A stretch of 5,648 bases of DNA from Candidatus Hydrogenedentota bacterium (GCA_903822375.1 CAIJOU010000416.1:1-5648), one strand, 5' to 3'. Numbered from the stretch's first letter, positions 1 through 5,536 are shown. Notes: generated from the sequence alone by a model not told the origin. Numbers and translations are program-made.

Positions 1-521
1 TGCTGCTCGCCATGGCCGCCACCGCCTCCACCGAATACGCGCGGGAAATGCTGCGCAAGCCTTATGTGATTAACCAGCACATGTTCTCCAACGGCACCCG
101 GAAGAGCCAGGTGGACGCGTTCAACCGCGACGGCTACCTCACCCATTCCCCGTGGGTGCGGCCGGAGGAGCGGGCGCTCTGGCAGAGCGGGGACAGCGCC
201 GATCCCAAGGTCAAGGCCGCCCATGTGGCGCGCGGAGAACTCATGTTCCGCGGACAGTGCATGGCGTGCCACACCGTGGACGGCTACCGGTCCATGCGCA
301 CCTTCCTGGAAACGCGCGACCGGCAGGCAATCGGCAATATCCTCACGATGCTACACGAGTACAAGGACGATTCGCCGTACAAGAAGTTCATGCCGCCGCT
401 GACCGGACTGCCCGAGGAAATTACGGCGCTGGGCGACTATCTCAACCAGCTCGTCCACGGGGCCGAATCCAAGAAGACTCCCCCTCCGGCGCCGGCTGCC
501 CCGGCCCCTGCGGCAAAATGA
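1..521 (+). CDS. C-terminus of a bd-like oxidase subunit I with fused c-type cytochrome domain (5' partial)
   Basis: The frame is open to the left edge, so the protein begins before the window; the ATG at 12 is unlikely to be the real start. Numbering from that ATG, residues 1-50 look like the end of a last membrane helix followed by a REMLRKPYVI...MFSNGTRKSQV stretch. I associate that pattern with bd-like quinol oxidase subunit I proteins carrying a C-terminal haem domain (family memory, not a search). Residues 70-150 are a class I cytochrome c domain: haem attachment site CMACH (C83, C86, H87) and probable axial Met M127 in FMPPL. The domain should face the periplasm and pass electrons to or from the quinol-linked core. 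The tail from 155 is Pro/Ala/Lys-rich. The TGA is at 519-521, and no gene follows on this strand until 2904. The cytochrome c domain is near certain; the bd-like assignment is moderate because most of the protein is outside the window. Confidence 0.82.
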   Translation, partial: LLAMAATASTEYAREMLRKPYVINQHMFSNGTRKSQVDAFNRDGYLTHSPWVRPEERALWQSGDSADPKVKAAHVARGELMFRGQCMACHTVDGYRSMRTFLETRDRQAIGNILTMLHEYKDDSPYKKFMPPLTGLPEEITALGDYLNQLVHGAESKKTPPPAPAAPAPAAK

Positions 522-685
522 CTGACGACGAGTCCAACCCGTACTTCCAACCGCTGGAGGCATTTCGGGTTGAGCACGTTGCAGGAATGAAGACCCGCCC
601 CTCCGCGTCTGTTCTATCGGCCTGCTTCGGCCGGTTAACAGGAGATGCGGCGGTCATGCACGCGATTTGCGCCTGCGCATCCGGC
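522..685. other. Convergent intergenic region
   Basis: These 164 bases separate the ends of two converging genes. The clearest structure is a modest hairpin, stem 616-622 with 629-635 (one G-T pair, loop TGCTTC). Neither strand has a T-run after it, so I do not call it an intrinsic terminator. A longer-range pairing GATGCG 644-649 with CGCATC 676-681 is possible. A short frame from ATG 518, overlapping the cytochrome stop, stays open to 730 but is not convincing as a gene. Confidence 0.5.
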
Positions 686-1198
686 TTACTGGCTGGAGCG
701 CTCCCCTTTTCCACCATCCCACGTACCTGAAACGCTGAAGTTATAGCGCATCGTTTCCCGTACCGTTTTGTCCGTGCTGATGTCCGCCGTCTGTGCGGCG
801 GCTTCCGCGCGGGTCGGCTTGGCCTCGCCGTGATACATGCGGCACTCATATTCAATGAACCCGACAAATCCCCGGTCGGTCGAGCCCGTGGAAGACTTCA
901 CATCCACCGGACGGGCGCTCTCATACACCTTGGTTTCTTTGAAATAGCGGCCTTTTAGCCCGTCCTGTTCAAACAGGATTTTGCCTTCCCGGCCTTCGGA
1001 GTTCATCCGCTTCATCTCGGTCTGGCCGACCGTGTCCAATTGCTGGTAGACCTTGTCCGAGCCCGACACGTAGCCCTCGGGATGTTCGCCAATACCGAAG
1101 TCGGCAAGCACTTTCTGCGTCACGCCGCCGCCCTCGGACTGGCATCCGGCCAGGCTCAACAAACCGATCAGGCAAACGAGGCACAACCACTTGTTCAT
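686..1198 (-). CDS. Small lipoprotein of unknown function
   Basis: 170 residues. The N-terminus is a lipoprotein signal: MNKW, a hydrophobic stretch 5-17, and lipobox LAGC with Cys19 as the lipidated residue. The mature part of about 151 residues is soluble and polar, with no further membrane segment. It opens with a Gly-rich linker (QSEGGG) and has conserved-looking blocks near 36-47 (GIGEHPEGYVSG), 80-95 (GLKGRYFKETKVYE) and 109-118 (GFVGFIEYEC), which read like beta strands. I do not recognise the family and assign no function; it should be tethered to a membrane facing the periplasm. The start is supported by an AAAGGA-type Shine-Dalgarno 8 bases upstream (complement of 1207-1212). It lies 69 bases downstream of the amidohydrolase on the same strand, but a good promoter in that gap suggests separate transcription. 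Its end converges with the cytochrome gene. Confidence 0.85.
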   Translation of the reverse strand: MNKWLCLVCLIGLLSLAGCQSEGGGVTQKVLADFGIGEHPEGYVSGSDKVYQQLDTVGQTEMKRMNSEGREGKILFEQDGLKGRYFKETKVYESARPVDVKSSTGSTDRGFVGFIEYECRMYHGEAKPTRAEAAAQTADISTDKTVRETMRYNFSVSGTWDGGKGERSSQ

Positions 1199-1229
1199 GG
1201 ATATTTTCCTTTCCAGTCAGCGTGGGGCC

Positions 1230-1259
1230 ATTATCGCACTTCGCGCCGGGCGGTGTAAA
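1230..1259 (-). promoter_or_regulatory. Probable sigma70-type promoter of the lipoprotein gene
   Basis: Read on the minus strand: TTTACA (complement of 1254-1259, 5/6 to the -35 consensus), 18-base spacer, then GATAAT (complement of 1230-1235, 5/6) preceded by TGC, an extended -10 motif. Initiation near 1223 would leave a leader of about 25 bases containing the Shine-Dalgarno. Found by eye; not tested. Confidence 0.5.
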
Positions 1260-1267
1260 TGCGCGGC

Positions 1268-2539
1268 TCAATCGATCCCGAAGAGTTCGCGGGCATTCTC
1301 GCGGAGAATGCGCGCCGCGAACCATCGGGCCTCCGCCTCGGTGAAGTATCCCCGCTCCACTTTCGCGCCGAGCACGTCGCAGGCGACGCGGCGGGCGCGG
1401 TTGCAGTGGCCGTAGGCACCTTCGGCGTAGTTTGAATCGCCGCCCACGGCGAATATCTTGTTGGCGGGGACGGTCTCTATCCACTCGTCCAGCGTGCGCG
1501 CGGCAAAGGCGGGCGACACGGCGGGCATCCAGCAGAGGTCGGCATACACATTGGGGAAGTTCTTCGCCAGCGCCGCCACGTGCCCGGCCCAGGGATAGCC
1601 CGCGTGGAACAGCACAAATCGGGCATCGGGATAGTCGAGGAACAGGTCGGTCAGCAGCGTGGGTTTGGAGTGTTCGAGATGGTTGCCGTTTCCCTCCTGC
1701 AGTCCCGTGTGAATCTGCACGGGAAGGCCGCGTTCGGCCGCGAGCGCGACAACGCGCCGTGTCATGAAGTCCTGCAACGGTTTCAGGTCATCAAAGGTCA
1801 GATCGAGTTTCTGCGACAGCCAGATGCGATCAAAGGCGCGGGCGGCCTCGGCGTACGAATACCGGTCAAATTGCAGGGTGCGCTGATAGGCCAGGAAGAT
1901 CTTCACCGCGACAATGCCCTTGGCACCGAAGGAATCCAGCAGCGCCTCCTGGGCGGACATCAACTGGTCCAGCGTCTGAATGGAATGGCCCGCCTCCTTC
2001 TCAAGCACCTCCAAGTCGGCGCGGGTGGAGGGGGTGGCGTAATGGTCCAGTATCGGCACGGCGCGGAAGAGTTCCCGGTCCACATCCACGTGCTGGCCCG
2101 GCCAGCGGATGACCAGCGCCTTGTCGATGCCCGCCCGTTCGCGCAGCACCGTCCGGTACCAGCCGGGCTGACGCGCCGACACGATACGGCGGGACAACTC
2201 GGCCACCGTGTCGCCGCTGATATCTTCCACGTTGAACAGTTCGCGCATGTATTCGATCATGGCCCTGCCGTAGGCCGTGGTGCACGCATAAGACCACCAG
2301 GGCGCCATCAGCGCCCAGCGCTCTTCCTGTGATAGGCCGTTGTCCGGGTTGCGCATCGCCTCCAGCGACGCGCGCGGCATGCCCGCTGACACCAGGTCAG
2401 ACGACACATAGTGCTCGAAGAAGTTGAAGAACCCCAGCGTGTCGGCGCAGGCCACCGACTCGTCCGGGATGTGCTCGTGGGTGTCGATGATCTTGAGCGA
2501 GAAAATGTATTCACACAGGGCTTCGTGCAATGTGGGCAT
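1268..2539 (-). CDS. Metal-dependent amidohydrolase (amidohydrolase_2 family, TIM barrel)
   Basis: 423 residues from the chosen start, normal for the family. Metal-site residues of the amidohydrolase superfamily appear in order: HEH after strand 1 (H21, H23 in IIDTHEHI), a possible bridging lysine K213 (AVKIF), H277 (QIHTGL), H312 (FHAGYP) and D368 (GGDSN). The HTGLQEGNGN and FHAGYP context resembles amidohydrolase_2 and uronate-isomerase-like proteins, so hydrolysis, decarboxylation or isomerisation of a small carboxylate or sugar acid is possible; the substrate cannot be read from sequence. There is no signal peptide, so it should be cytoplasmic. The start at 2539 (MPTLHEAL) has GGAG 8 bases upstream. 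The frame stays open another 86 codons, but that extension runs through the promoter and the hairpin repeats, and the in-frame ATG at 2563 has no Shine-Dalgarno. It is divergent from the Gfo/Idh/MocA oxidoreductase, which hints at a common catabolic theme. Confidence 0.9.
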   Translation of the reverse strand: MPTLHEALCEYIFSLKIIDTHEHIPDESVACADTLGFFNFFEHYVSSDLVSAGMPRASLEAMRNPDNGLSQEERWALMAPWWSYACTTAYGRAMIEYMRELFNVEDISGDTVAELSRRIVSARQPGWYRTVLRERAGIDKALVIRWPGQHVDVDRELFRAVPILDHYATPSTRADLEVLEKEAGHSIQTLDQLMSAQEALLDSFGAKGIVAVKIFLAYQRTLQFDRYSYAEAARAFDRIWLSQKLDLTFDDLKPLQDFMTRRVVALAAERGLPVQIHTGLQEGNGNHLEHSKPTLLTDLFLDYPDARFVLFHAGYPWAGHVAALAKNFPNVYADLCWMPAVSPAFAARTLDEWIETVPANKIFAVGGDSNYAEGAYGHCNRARRVACDVLGAKVERGYFTEAEARWFAARILRENARELFGID

Positions 2540-2547
2540 GGGCGGAT

Positions 2548-2551
2548 CTCC
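2548..2551 (-). promoter_or_regulatory. Ribosome binding site that fixes the amidohydrolase start
   Basis: The complement reads GGAG, 8 bases before the ATG at 2539. It favours this start over the ATG at 2563 and the far upstream in-frame ATGs at 2641 and 2797. Confidence 0.7.
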
Positions 2552-2582
2552 AAAAGTGGGCATCGGGAAGCAATGCAACACG

Positions 2583-2611
2583 ATTGTAAGGTGCGGGCGG
2601 GAAAGAGGCAA
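2583..2611 (-). promoter_or_regulatory. Probable promoter of the amidohydrolase gene
   Basis: On the minus strand: TTGCCT (complement of 2606-2611, 4/6), a 17-base spacer, and TACAAT (complement of 2583-2588, 5/6). Initiation near 2576 gives a leader of about 37 bases with the GGAG site inside it. A perfect TTGACA lies just upstream (complement of 2620-2625) but has no -10 at proper spacing. It forms part of a small palindrome TGTC-AACA-GACA (2620-2631), which could be an operator half-site pair; that is speculative. Confidence 0.5.
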
Positions 2612-2656
2612 ATACGGAATGTCAACAGACAGGTCATTCATCCACCTCGTTGTCTT

Positions 2657-2787
2657 GCCCCCGCAAGGGGCCACCCTCTTCCTCTCGTTCCCAAGTTGTA
2701 CTTGGGAACGTCCCTGTCCGCGAAGTTGCACTTCGCGCCTTCCACGGCCAGAGACCGTAGACGCAGGAAGAGGCTGGAATCCTCTTC
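2657..2787. repeat. Cluster of hairpins between the divergent promoters (REP-like intergenic repeat)
   Basis: Palindromes follow closely: GCCCC/GGGGC (2657-2661 with 2667-2671); a perfect 10-bp stem CGTTCCCAAG/CTTGGGAACG (2686-2695 with 2701-2710, loop TTGTA); a 7-bp stem CGCGAAG/CTTCGCG (2719-2725 with 2731-2737, loop TTGCA); and ACGG/CCGT (2744-2747 with 2755-2758). GAAGAGG (2767-2773) can pair locally with CCTCTTC (2781-2787). Alternatively, GGAAGAGG (2766-2773) can pair with CCTCTTCC (2675-2682) and close the inner hairpins into a multibranched structure. The two central hairpins share the core AAGTTG-N-ACTT. I see no resemblance to the RAYT-associated elements further right, so it is probably a separate repeat family. 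It is non-coding, although long frames run through it. Confidence 0.8.
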
Positions 2788-2814
2788 TACCCTGCACGTG
2801 TCCTCCACGCCCTT

Positions 2815-2842
2815 TTGAACTTCACCCCCCCATGCGTATACT
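2815..2842 (+). promoter_or_regulatory. Probable promoter of the Gfo/Idh/MocA gene
   Basis: TTGAAC (2815-2820, 4/6), a 16-base spacer, then TATACT (2837-2842, 5/6). Initiation near 2849 would give a leader of about 55 bases ending in a good Shine-Dalgarno. It starts just to the right of the hairpin cluster. Identified by eye. Confidence 0.5.
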
Positions 2843-2890
2843 GAATGCGGTTGCGGCGCGTCCGCCGCGCGTTTGATGGCAATCAACGTT

Positions 2891-2895
2891 GGGAG
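2891..2895 (+). promoter_or_regulatory. Ribosome binding site that fixes the oxidoreductase start
   Basis: GGGAG followed by 8 bases and the ATG at 2904. This supports 2904 over the in-frame TTG at 2889, which overlaps this site and would put five extra residues before the Tat signal. Confidence 0.75.
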
Positions 2896-2903
2896 TCCCC
2901 GGT

Positions 2904-4256
2904 ATGAAAGAACAAGCATCCCTGTCGCGACGGAGTTTTCTGAAACACAGCCTTGCGGCCAGCACGGTGTTCGCGGTTCCCGTCATCATCCCGGCGTGTG
3001 CGCGCGGCAGGGCGGGCCGTCCGGCACCCAGCGAGCGCGTCGTGATTGGCCACATCGGCGTGGGCGACCGCGGTTCCTATCTGCTGAGCGAGACGATTCA
3101 GATCAAGAACGGGCAGGTGGTGGCGGTGTGCGATGCGAAACGGGACCGGCGCGAGAAAGCGGCCAAGGTGGTGGACGACACCTACGGCGCGACGGGCTGC
3201 AAGATGTATTCCCTTTCGGAAGAGTTGATAGCACGCAAGGACATTGATGCGGTGGTGGTTGCCTCGTGCGACCACTGGCACGTGATGCACGCGCTGGCCG
3301 CCATACGCGCGGGCAAGGGCGTGTACGTCGAGAAGCCGCTCGGCATCACCCTCGAAGAGGACCAGGTGCTGCGCAAGGCCATCAAGAAACATGACGGCAT
3401 CTTCCAGTTCGGCACGCAGCAGCGTTCGGCCCATGAATTCTGGCAGGCCTGCAATCTGGTGCGCAACGGGTATATCGGCAAGCTCAAAGAGGTCCAGGTA
3501 TGGGCGCCGCCAAGTTCGGCCGGCGGGCCCACGCAGCAGGCACCGGTGCCCGAGACGCTCGACTATGACCGCTGGCTCGGCCAGGCACCCCTCACGCCCT
3601 ACACGCTCGAGCGCGACTCGAACAAGTGGTGGTGGCACATCTCCGACTACGCCACCGGATTCATCGCGGGCTGGGGCATCCACCCGGTGGACATCGCCTT
3701 CTGGGGCGCGGGCGACCTGATGCGGACTCCCTGCACCATCGAAGGCACCGGCAAGTTCCCGACGGAGGGCGTATGCAACTGCGCCGTCGACTGGAACATT
3801 AAGATCGCCTATGACAGCGGCGTGCTGGTCGACTTCCGCGCCGCGCCCGCGCCGCCCGAATGGCTCCAGAAATACACAAACGCGGACACGGGCCACGGCA
3901 CGGCGTTCATCGGCGACAAGGGCTGGGTGCATGTCAAACGCGGTGAGATCAACACGTCGGAGAAAGATCTGGCAAAACTCAAGTTCCCCGAAACGGACAA
4001 AGTGCGGCTCTACGAGAGCAAGCATCATCTCCGCAATTTTGTGGACTGCGTCCATGACCACAAGCCCACTGTCGCCCCCATCGACGAGGCGGTACAGTCC
4101 GACATGTTCTGTATGAACTGCGACGCCGCCATCCGGCTCAAGCAGAAGCTGCGCTGGGACCCGGCCAAAGAGCAATTCGTAGGCGCCGGTGCGGAAGCGG
4201 CGAACAAGCGGCATTCAAGGACAATGCGCGCACCCTGGACGCTAAAGGAGGGGTGA
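2904..4256 (+). CDS. Tat-exported Gfo/Idh/MocA family oxidoreductase
   Basis: 450 residues. An N-terminal twin-arginine signal, SRRSFLK at 8-14, precedes a hydrophobic segment 17-30. The Ala/Cys-rich end (PACA, 30-33) could be a cleavage site or, less likely, a lipidation site. The Rossmann domain follows: HIGVGDRGS (50-58, dinucleotide loop with G52, G54, G57), and VVAVCD with D77 at the end of strand 2, an acidic residue suggesting NAD(H) preference. CDHWH is at 122-126 and the family EKP motif at 143-145, with K144 the expected catalytic lysine. The C-terminal substrate domain contains GWGIHPVDIA (256-265), where H260 and D263 are active-site candidates. Such proteins catalyse NAD(P)-dependent oxidation or reduction of sugars, inositols or glycosides; exported versions probably carry their cofactor bound. 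The substrate cannot be told. It is divergent from the amidohydrolase, monocistronic here, and ends 14 bases before repeat DNA. Family 0.95; export by motif. Confidence 0.95.
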   Translation: MKEQASLSRRSFLKHSLAASTVFAVPVIIPACARGRAGRPAPSERVVIGHIGVGDRGSYLLSETIQIKNGQVVAVCDAKRDRREKAAKVVDDTYGATGCKMYSLSEELIARKDIDAVVVASCDHWHVMHALAAIRAGKGVYVEKPLGITLEEDQVLRKAIKKHDGIFQFGTQQRSAHEFWQACNLVRNGYIGKLKEVQVWAPPSSAGGPTQQAPVPETLDYDRWLGQAPLTPYTLERDSNKWWWHISDYATGFIAGWGIHPVDIAFWGAGDLMRTPCTIEGTGKFPTEGVCNCAVDWNIKIAYDSGVLVDFRAAPAPPEWLQKYTNADTGHGTAFIGDKGWVHVKRGEINTSEKDLAKLKFPETDKVRLYESKHHLRNFVDCVHDHKPTVAPIDEAVQSDMFCMNCDAAIRLKQKLRWDPAKEQFVGAGAEAANKRHSRTMRAPWTLKEG

Positions 4257-4262
4257 AACCCC
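4250..4262 (+). terminator. Small hairpin overlapping the oxidoreductase stop codon (possible weak terminator)
   Basis: GGGGT-GAA-ACCCC forms a 5-bp stem with a 3-base loop; the TGA stop at 4254-4256 sits in it. A pyrimidine-rich stretch (4266-4274) follows after a few bases, but there is no clean T-run, so terminator function is doubtful. The repeat hairpins from 4271 may protect or end the transcript instead. Confidence 0.3.
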
Positions 4263-4270
4263 GCACACTT

Positions 4271-4383
4271 CTTTGGGATACCCTTACAGGGTAATGCAAA
4301 GACCACATTGGTTCCCAGGGACGCCCTTGCCCTTTGGGCGGCGGGCGGCCCTGGGCTGTAGTCTGGGCTGTCCCTGCGGGACA
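4271..4383 (-). repeat. Composite three-hairpin repeat, inverted copy 1 (c'-b'-a')
   Basis: In plus-strand order: hairpin c' TACCCT-TAC-AGGGTA (4279-4293); 20 bases; hairpin b' with nested stems CCCAGGG/CCCTGGG (4314-4320 with 4349-4355), CGCCC/GGGCG (4322-4326 with 4343-4347) and GCCC/GGGC (4329-4332 with 4336-4339, loop TTT); 13 bases; hairpin a' TGTCCC-TGC-GGGACA (4369-4383). Read on the minus strand it has the order and spacing of the units at 4540, 4703 and 4945. The segment 4272-4300 is identical over 29 bases to 5539-5567. No transposase gene is attached to this copy. Confidence 0.88.
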
Positions 4384-4461
4384 AGGGCCGTTGGGACAAA
4401 GGTCGTGCAAATAACGCAGCTACCTTTGGTGGGCTTTCACCGACCATGCCGTCATGCCGGT
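4384..4461. other. Spacer between inverted copy 1 and the direct-repeat array
   Basis: No gene. It can form a loose hairpin CAAAGGT/ACCTTTG (4397-4403 with 4422-4428) and contains a short GGTG-GGCTTT-CACC palindrome (4428-4441). It may be degenerate repeat material, but I cannot align it to the a, b, c or d segments. Confidence 0.4.
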
Positions 4462-4539
4462 GCCGCCGCAGGCGTCATCCAATCCCAGCCCGGGCGTACG
4501 CCGCAAGGCGAGGAAGGTTGCGATGACCGCCGTATTTGC
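4462..4539 (+). repeat. Short array unit (a-d), copy 1
   Basis: 78 bases. It has a degenerate hairpin a (CGCC-GCA-GGCG, 4464-4474) followed by segment d (4482-4539), which includes CGCC-GCAA-GGCG (4499-4510). It closely matches 4865-4944. Compared with the long units it lacks the b and c hairpins. Confidence 0.8.
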
Positions 4540-4702
4540 GACGCCAAAGGCGTCACCCAACCGTAGCCCCGGGCCGCACGCCGCCCGAAGGGCAAGTGCG
4601 TCCCGGGGTACCATGTGTCCACGCCGCACTGCCCTGAAGGGGCATCCCAGTCCCGACCGTGTACCGCAAAGCGAAGGAGACCGGGATAGTCGCCCCGCTT
4701 GC
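4540..4702 (+). repeat. Long array unit (a-b-c-d), copy 1
   Basis: 163 bases. Hairpin a is GACGCC-AAA-GGCGTC (4540-4554). GTAG (4563-4566) then directly precedes hairpin b: CCCCGGG/CCCGGGG (4567-4573 with 4602-4608), CGCAC/GTGCG (4575-4579 with 4596-4600), GCCC/GGGC (4583-4586 with 4590-4593, loop GAA). Hairpin c is TGCCC-TGAAG-GGGCA (4630-4644), followed by segment d. A GTAG at the foot of an imperfect hairpin recalls enterobacterial REP sequences recognised by RAYT proteins. Confidence 0.88.
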
Positions 4703-4864
4703 GACGCCGAAGGCGTCACCCAACCGTAGCCCCGGGCCGCACGCCGCCCGAAGGGCAAGTGCGCCCCGAGGTAAAATGCGCCCGCTCCCCATGCCCTGAA
4801 GGGGCATCCCAGTCCCGGCCGCGCACCGCAAAGCGAAGGAGACCGGGATGGCTGCCCCGCTTGC
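4703..4864 (+). repeat. Long array unit (a-b-c-d), copy 2
   Basis: 162 bases, a near copy of the preceding unit. Hairpin a is GACGCC-GAA-GGCGTC (from 4703). GTAG (4726-4729) precedes hairpin b; its outer 3' arm (4765-4771, CCCGAGG) carries one mismatch. Hairpin c is ATGCCC-TGAAG-GGGCAT (4791-4807). Segment d contains TCCCGG/CCGGGA (from 4813 and 4843), giving a fourth possible stem. Confidence 0.88.
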
Positions 4865-4944
4865 GACGCCGCAGACGCCACCCAATCTCAGCCCCGGGCC
4901 GTACGCCGCAAGGCGAGGAAGGTTGCAATGACCGCCGTATTTGG
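4865..4944 (+). repeat. Short array unit (a-d), copy 2
   Basis: 80 bases, closely matching 4462-4539. Hairpin a is lost here (GACGCC-GCA-GACGCC cannot pair as in the other units). The b and c hairpins are absent and segment d is retained. Confidence 0.8.
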
Positions 4945-5055
4945 GACGCCAAAGGCGTCATCCAATCCCAGCCCCGGGCCGTACGCCGCCCGAAGGGCAA
5001 GTGCGCCCCGGGGTAAAATGCGCCCCGCTCCCCATGCCCTGTAAGGGCATCCCAA
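4945..5055 (+). repeat. Array unit (a-b-c) abutting the RAYT gene
   Basis: Hairpin a is GACGCC-AAA-GGCGTC (4945-4959). Hairpin b is CCCCGGG/CCCGGGG (4972-4978 with 5007-5013), CGTAC/GTGCG with one G-T pair (4980-4984 with 5001-5005), and GCCC/GGGC (4988-4991 with 4995-4998). Hairpin c is a perfect 7-bp ATGCCCT-GTA-AGGGCAT (5034-5050), the best-formed c hairpin of the array, followed by CCCAA. Segment d is missing; the transposase gene stands in its place. Confidence 0.88.
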
Positions 5056-5067
5056 TCCTTGTGTGAA

Positions 5068-5523
5068 TCAATCCCAAACATATTGTTCGTCATATTCGAC
5101 CCTGTGCTTTTTCAACATTCGCCGGAATTCGTCCTGAAAATCCATTTTTCGATGGTGCGCCTCCTGGTTGGCGATGTACGCGCAGACACGGTCCATGTTG
5201 GACGCGCTCACACTGAACGCCCCGTATCCGCCCTGCCAGTGAAAGTCCCTGTATTCCGGTCCCTGTTCCTGAATCCAGGCAGTGGCGGCGCGTTTGGTCA
5301 TCTTGACAAGGTCCGCCACAGCAAGCGTGCGCGAGAGTTGGCAAAGAAAATGCAGGTGGTCCTCGGTGCCGCCCACGATTACCGCCGGGCATTCATGGCC
5401 GCGCAGTACCCCCGCGACATATGCATTCAGGTGATTGCGGAGAACGGGCGTGTCCAGCCAGCGTTTGCGGCCTTTTGTCGAAAACACGACATGGAGCCCA
5501 AGATGGGCAAGCGATTGGGACAT
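5068..5523 (-). CDS. REP-associated tyrosine transposase (RAYT), Y1_Tnp / IS200-like
   Basis: 151 residues, the full length usual for compact Y1 transposases. The fold starts with HVVFSTKGRKRWL (11-23). The metal-binding HUH motif is HLH at 56-58 within EDHLHFL. The catalytic tyrosine is most likely Y116 in CAYIANQ, with Q120 as the third metal ligand and the family HH pair at 123-124. FHWQGGYGAFSVS (94-106) is another typical block. No key residue is missing, so it should be active. The enzyme nicks single-stranded DNA and forms a 5' phosphotyrosine; RAYTs are thought to spread or process REP hairpins. The start is fixed by AGGAGG 7 bases upstream. There is no accessory TnpB gene in the window. 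The gene lies between inverted copies of hairpin c, 17 bases from its stop and 22 from its start. A standard IS200/IS605 transposase is the alternative, but the surrounding REP-like array favours RAYT. Confidence 0.94.
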   Translation of the reverse strand: MSQSLAHLGLHVVFSTKGRKRWLDTPVLRNHLNAYVAGVLRGHECPAVIVGGTEDHLHFLCQLSRTLAVADLVKMTKRAATAWIQEQGPEYRDFHWQGGYGAFSVSASNMDRVCAYIANQEAHHRKMDFQDEFRRMLKKHRVEYDEQYVWD

Positions 5524-5530
5524 GGGGCTT

Positions 5531-5536
5531 CCTCCT
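5531..5536 (-). promoter_or_regulatory. Shine-Dalgarno of the RAYT gene, next to hairpin c'
   Basis: The complement reads AGGAGG, 7 bases before the ATG at 5523. The c' hairpin (5546-5560) ends 9 bases upstream of it. A possible -35 TTGAAA (complement of 5574-5579) with an 18-base spacer to TGTAAG (complement of 5550-5555) would place the -10 inside that hairpin; this promoter is weak and only suggestive. Confidence 0.7.

Noticed and set aside
616..635. Intrinsic terminator between the convergent genes
   Set aside because: The stem is short and has no T-run after it on either strand.
518..730. A 70-codon frame whose ATG overlaps the cytochrome stop
   Set aside because: The start overlap is attractive, but there is no separate Shine-Dalgarno, no recognisable protein pattern, and the end runs antisense into the lipoprotein gene.
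1580..2332. A 250-codon open frame antisense to the amidohydrolase
   Set aside because: It is complementary to conserved amidohydrolase sequence, including the metal-site histidines, and has no domain of its own.
2620..2625. Perfect TTGACA on the minus strand as the amidohydrolase -35 box
   Set aside because: The only good -10 (complement of 2583-2588) is 31 bases away; the TTGCCT at 2606-2611 has the correct 17-base spacing.
2540..2797. An 86-residue N-terminal extension of the amidohydrolase
   Set aside because: It would translate the hairpin repeats and the promoter; the start at 2539 has the good Shine-Dalgarno and gives the normal family N-terminus just before the HEH motif.
2883..4214. 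A 443-codon open frame antisense to the oxidoreductase
   Set aside because: It lies entirely over the well-supported oxidoreductase, shows no recognisable domain, and long antisense frames are expected in GC-rich coding DNA.
4273..5016. Several open frames of 70-150 codons on both strands in the repeat array
   Set aside because: They are made of repeated hairpin sequence, share the same peptide runs because the DNA repeats, and have no ribosome binding sites that stand out.
4462..5055. CRISPR array
   Set aside because: The units are long, imperfect and adjacent, and they consist of several hairpins with homologous rather than unique spacers; no cas gene is present.
5090..5392. A 100-codon frame on the minus strand inside the RAYT gene
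   Set aside because: It is a shifted-frame shadow of the transposase, which has all its catalytic motifs in the other frame.
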